Part shown: positions 38,725 through 38,732 of the stretch, piece by piece
Layout of the letters: the number at the start of each line of letters is the position of its first letter
Position numbering within the stretch: the stretch's first letter is position 1
Assembly (NCBI RefSeq): GCF_030536815.1
Contig: NZ_JAUNPE010000004.1
Span: 13,097 to 51,828, forward strand
From: Kocuria sp.
Lineage (GTDB): Bacteria; Actinomycetota; Actinomycetes; Actinomycetales; Micrococcaceae
DNA length: 38,732 nucleotides
Direction of reading: 5' to 3'
Made by a program: the position numbers and the translations under genes
The notes under the pieces: model-generated
Told to the model about the DNA's origin: nothing
Seen by the model: only the letters and a program-made list of their open reading frames with translations
The model's database searches: none

Positions 38725-38732
38725 CACCGGGA

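Overview
The window reads as chromosomal core genome of a high-G+C Gram-positive actinobacterium, most likely a member of the Micrococcaceae (Kocuria, Micrococcus or Arthrobacter type). The reasons are the strong G/C bias at third codon positions, frequent GTG starts, the argS-lysA-hom-thrC-thrB-rho-prfA-prmC-tsaC order, a mycothiol-type SigR/RsrA pair, a fused KGD 2-oxoglutarate enzyme, the 24-residue ribosomal protein bL37, and a tmRNA whose decoded tag is AKSKRTDFALAA. The genus is an inference; no search was run. I see no phage, insertion sequence, CRISPR array or rRNA.

Layout. Positions 35-12188 (minus strand) carry arginyl-tRNA synthetase, the lysine/threonine genes lysA, hom, thrC and thrB, the termination factor Rho with a long disordered N-terminal insert, release factor 1, its methyltransferase PrmC, and a TsaC with an unusual C-terminal tail. 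A tRNA-Arg(CCG) follows at 12312 (plus), then a four-gene minus-strand operon at 12480-15646: a TrpXYZ-like ABC importer plus a small membrane protein. The long HrpA helicase gene runs at 15808-19932 (plus).

Positions 20006-25456 hold a HIT hydrolase, a metallo-beta-lactamase-fold protein, and a zinc homeostasis locus: zur, a lipid-kinase-like gene, and znuA-znuC-znuB. Three Zur-like half sites precede znuA. The lipid kinase and znuB genes overlap tail to tail by 96 bp. GuaB1 (probable GMP reductase) and kgd are divergent around a 266-bp spacer that holds a structured kgd leader. A degenerate SGNH-hydrolase gene and bL37 follow. Next come sigR-rsrA (minus) and doxX-aroA-rsgA-hisN (plus). The right end has a Gln/Asn/Gly/Tyr-repeat membrane protein and ssrA (both minus), with the ssrA promoter in the last 40 bases.

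Most genes are housekeeping genes in known actinobacterial order. I did not find a convincing new multi-gene system. The best second-look items are the kgd leader with mutually exclusive hairpins, the SGNH-like protein lacking its catalytic serine, the znuB/lipid-kinase overlap with a His-rich ZnuB tail, the small membrane protein tied to the TrpXYZ-like importer, the low-complexity proteins, and the GTGAC-motif cluster upstream of rho.
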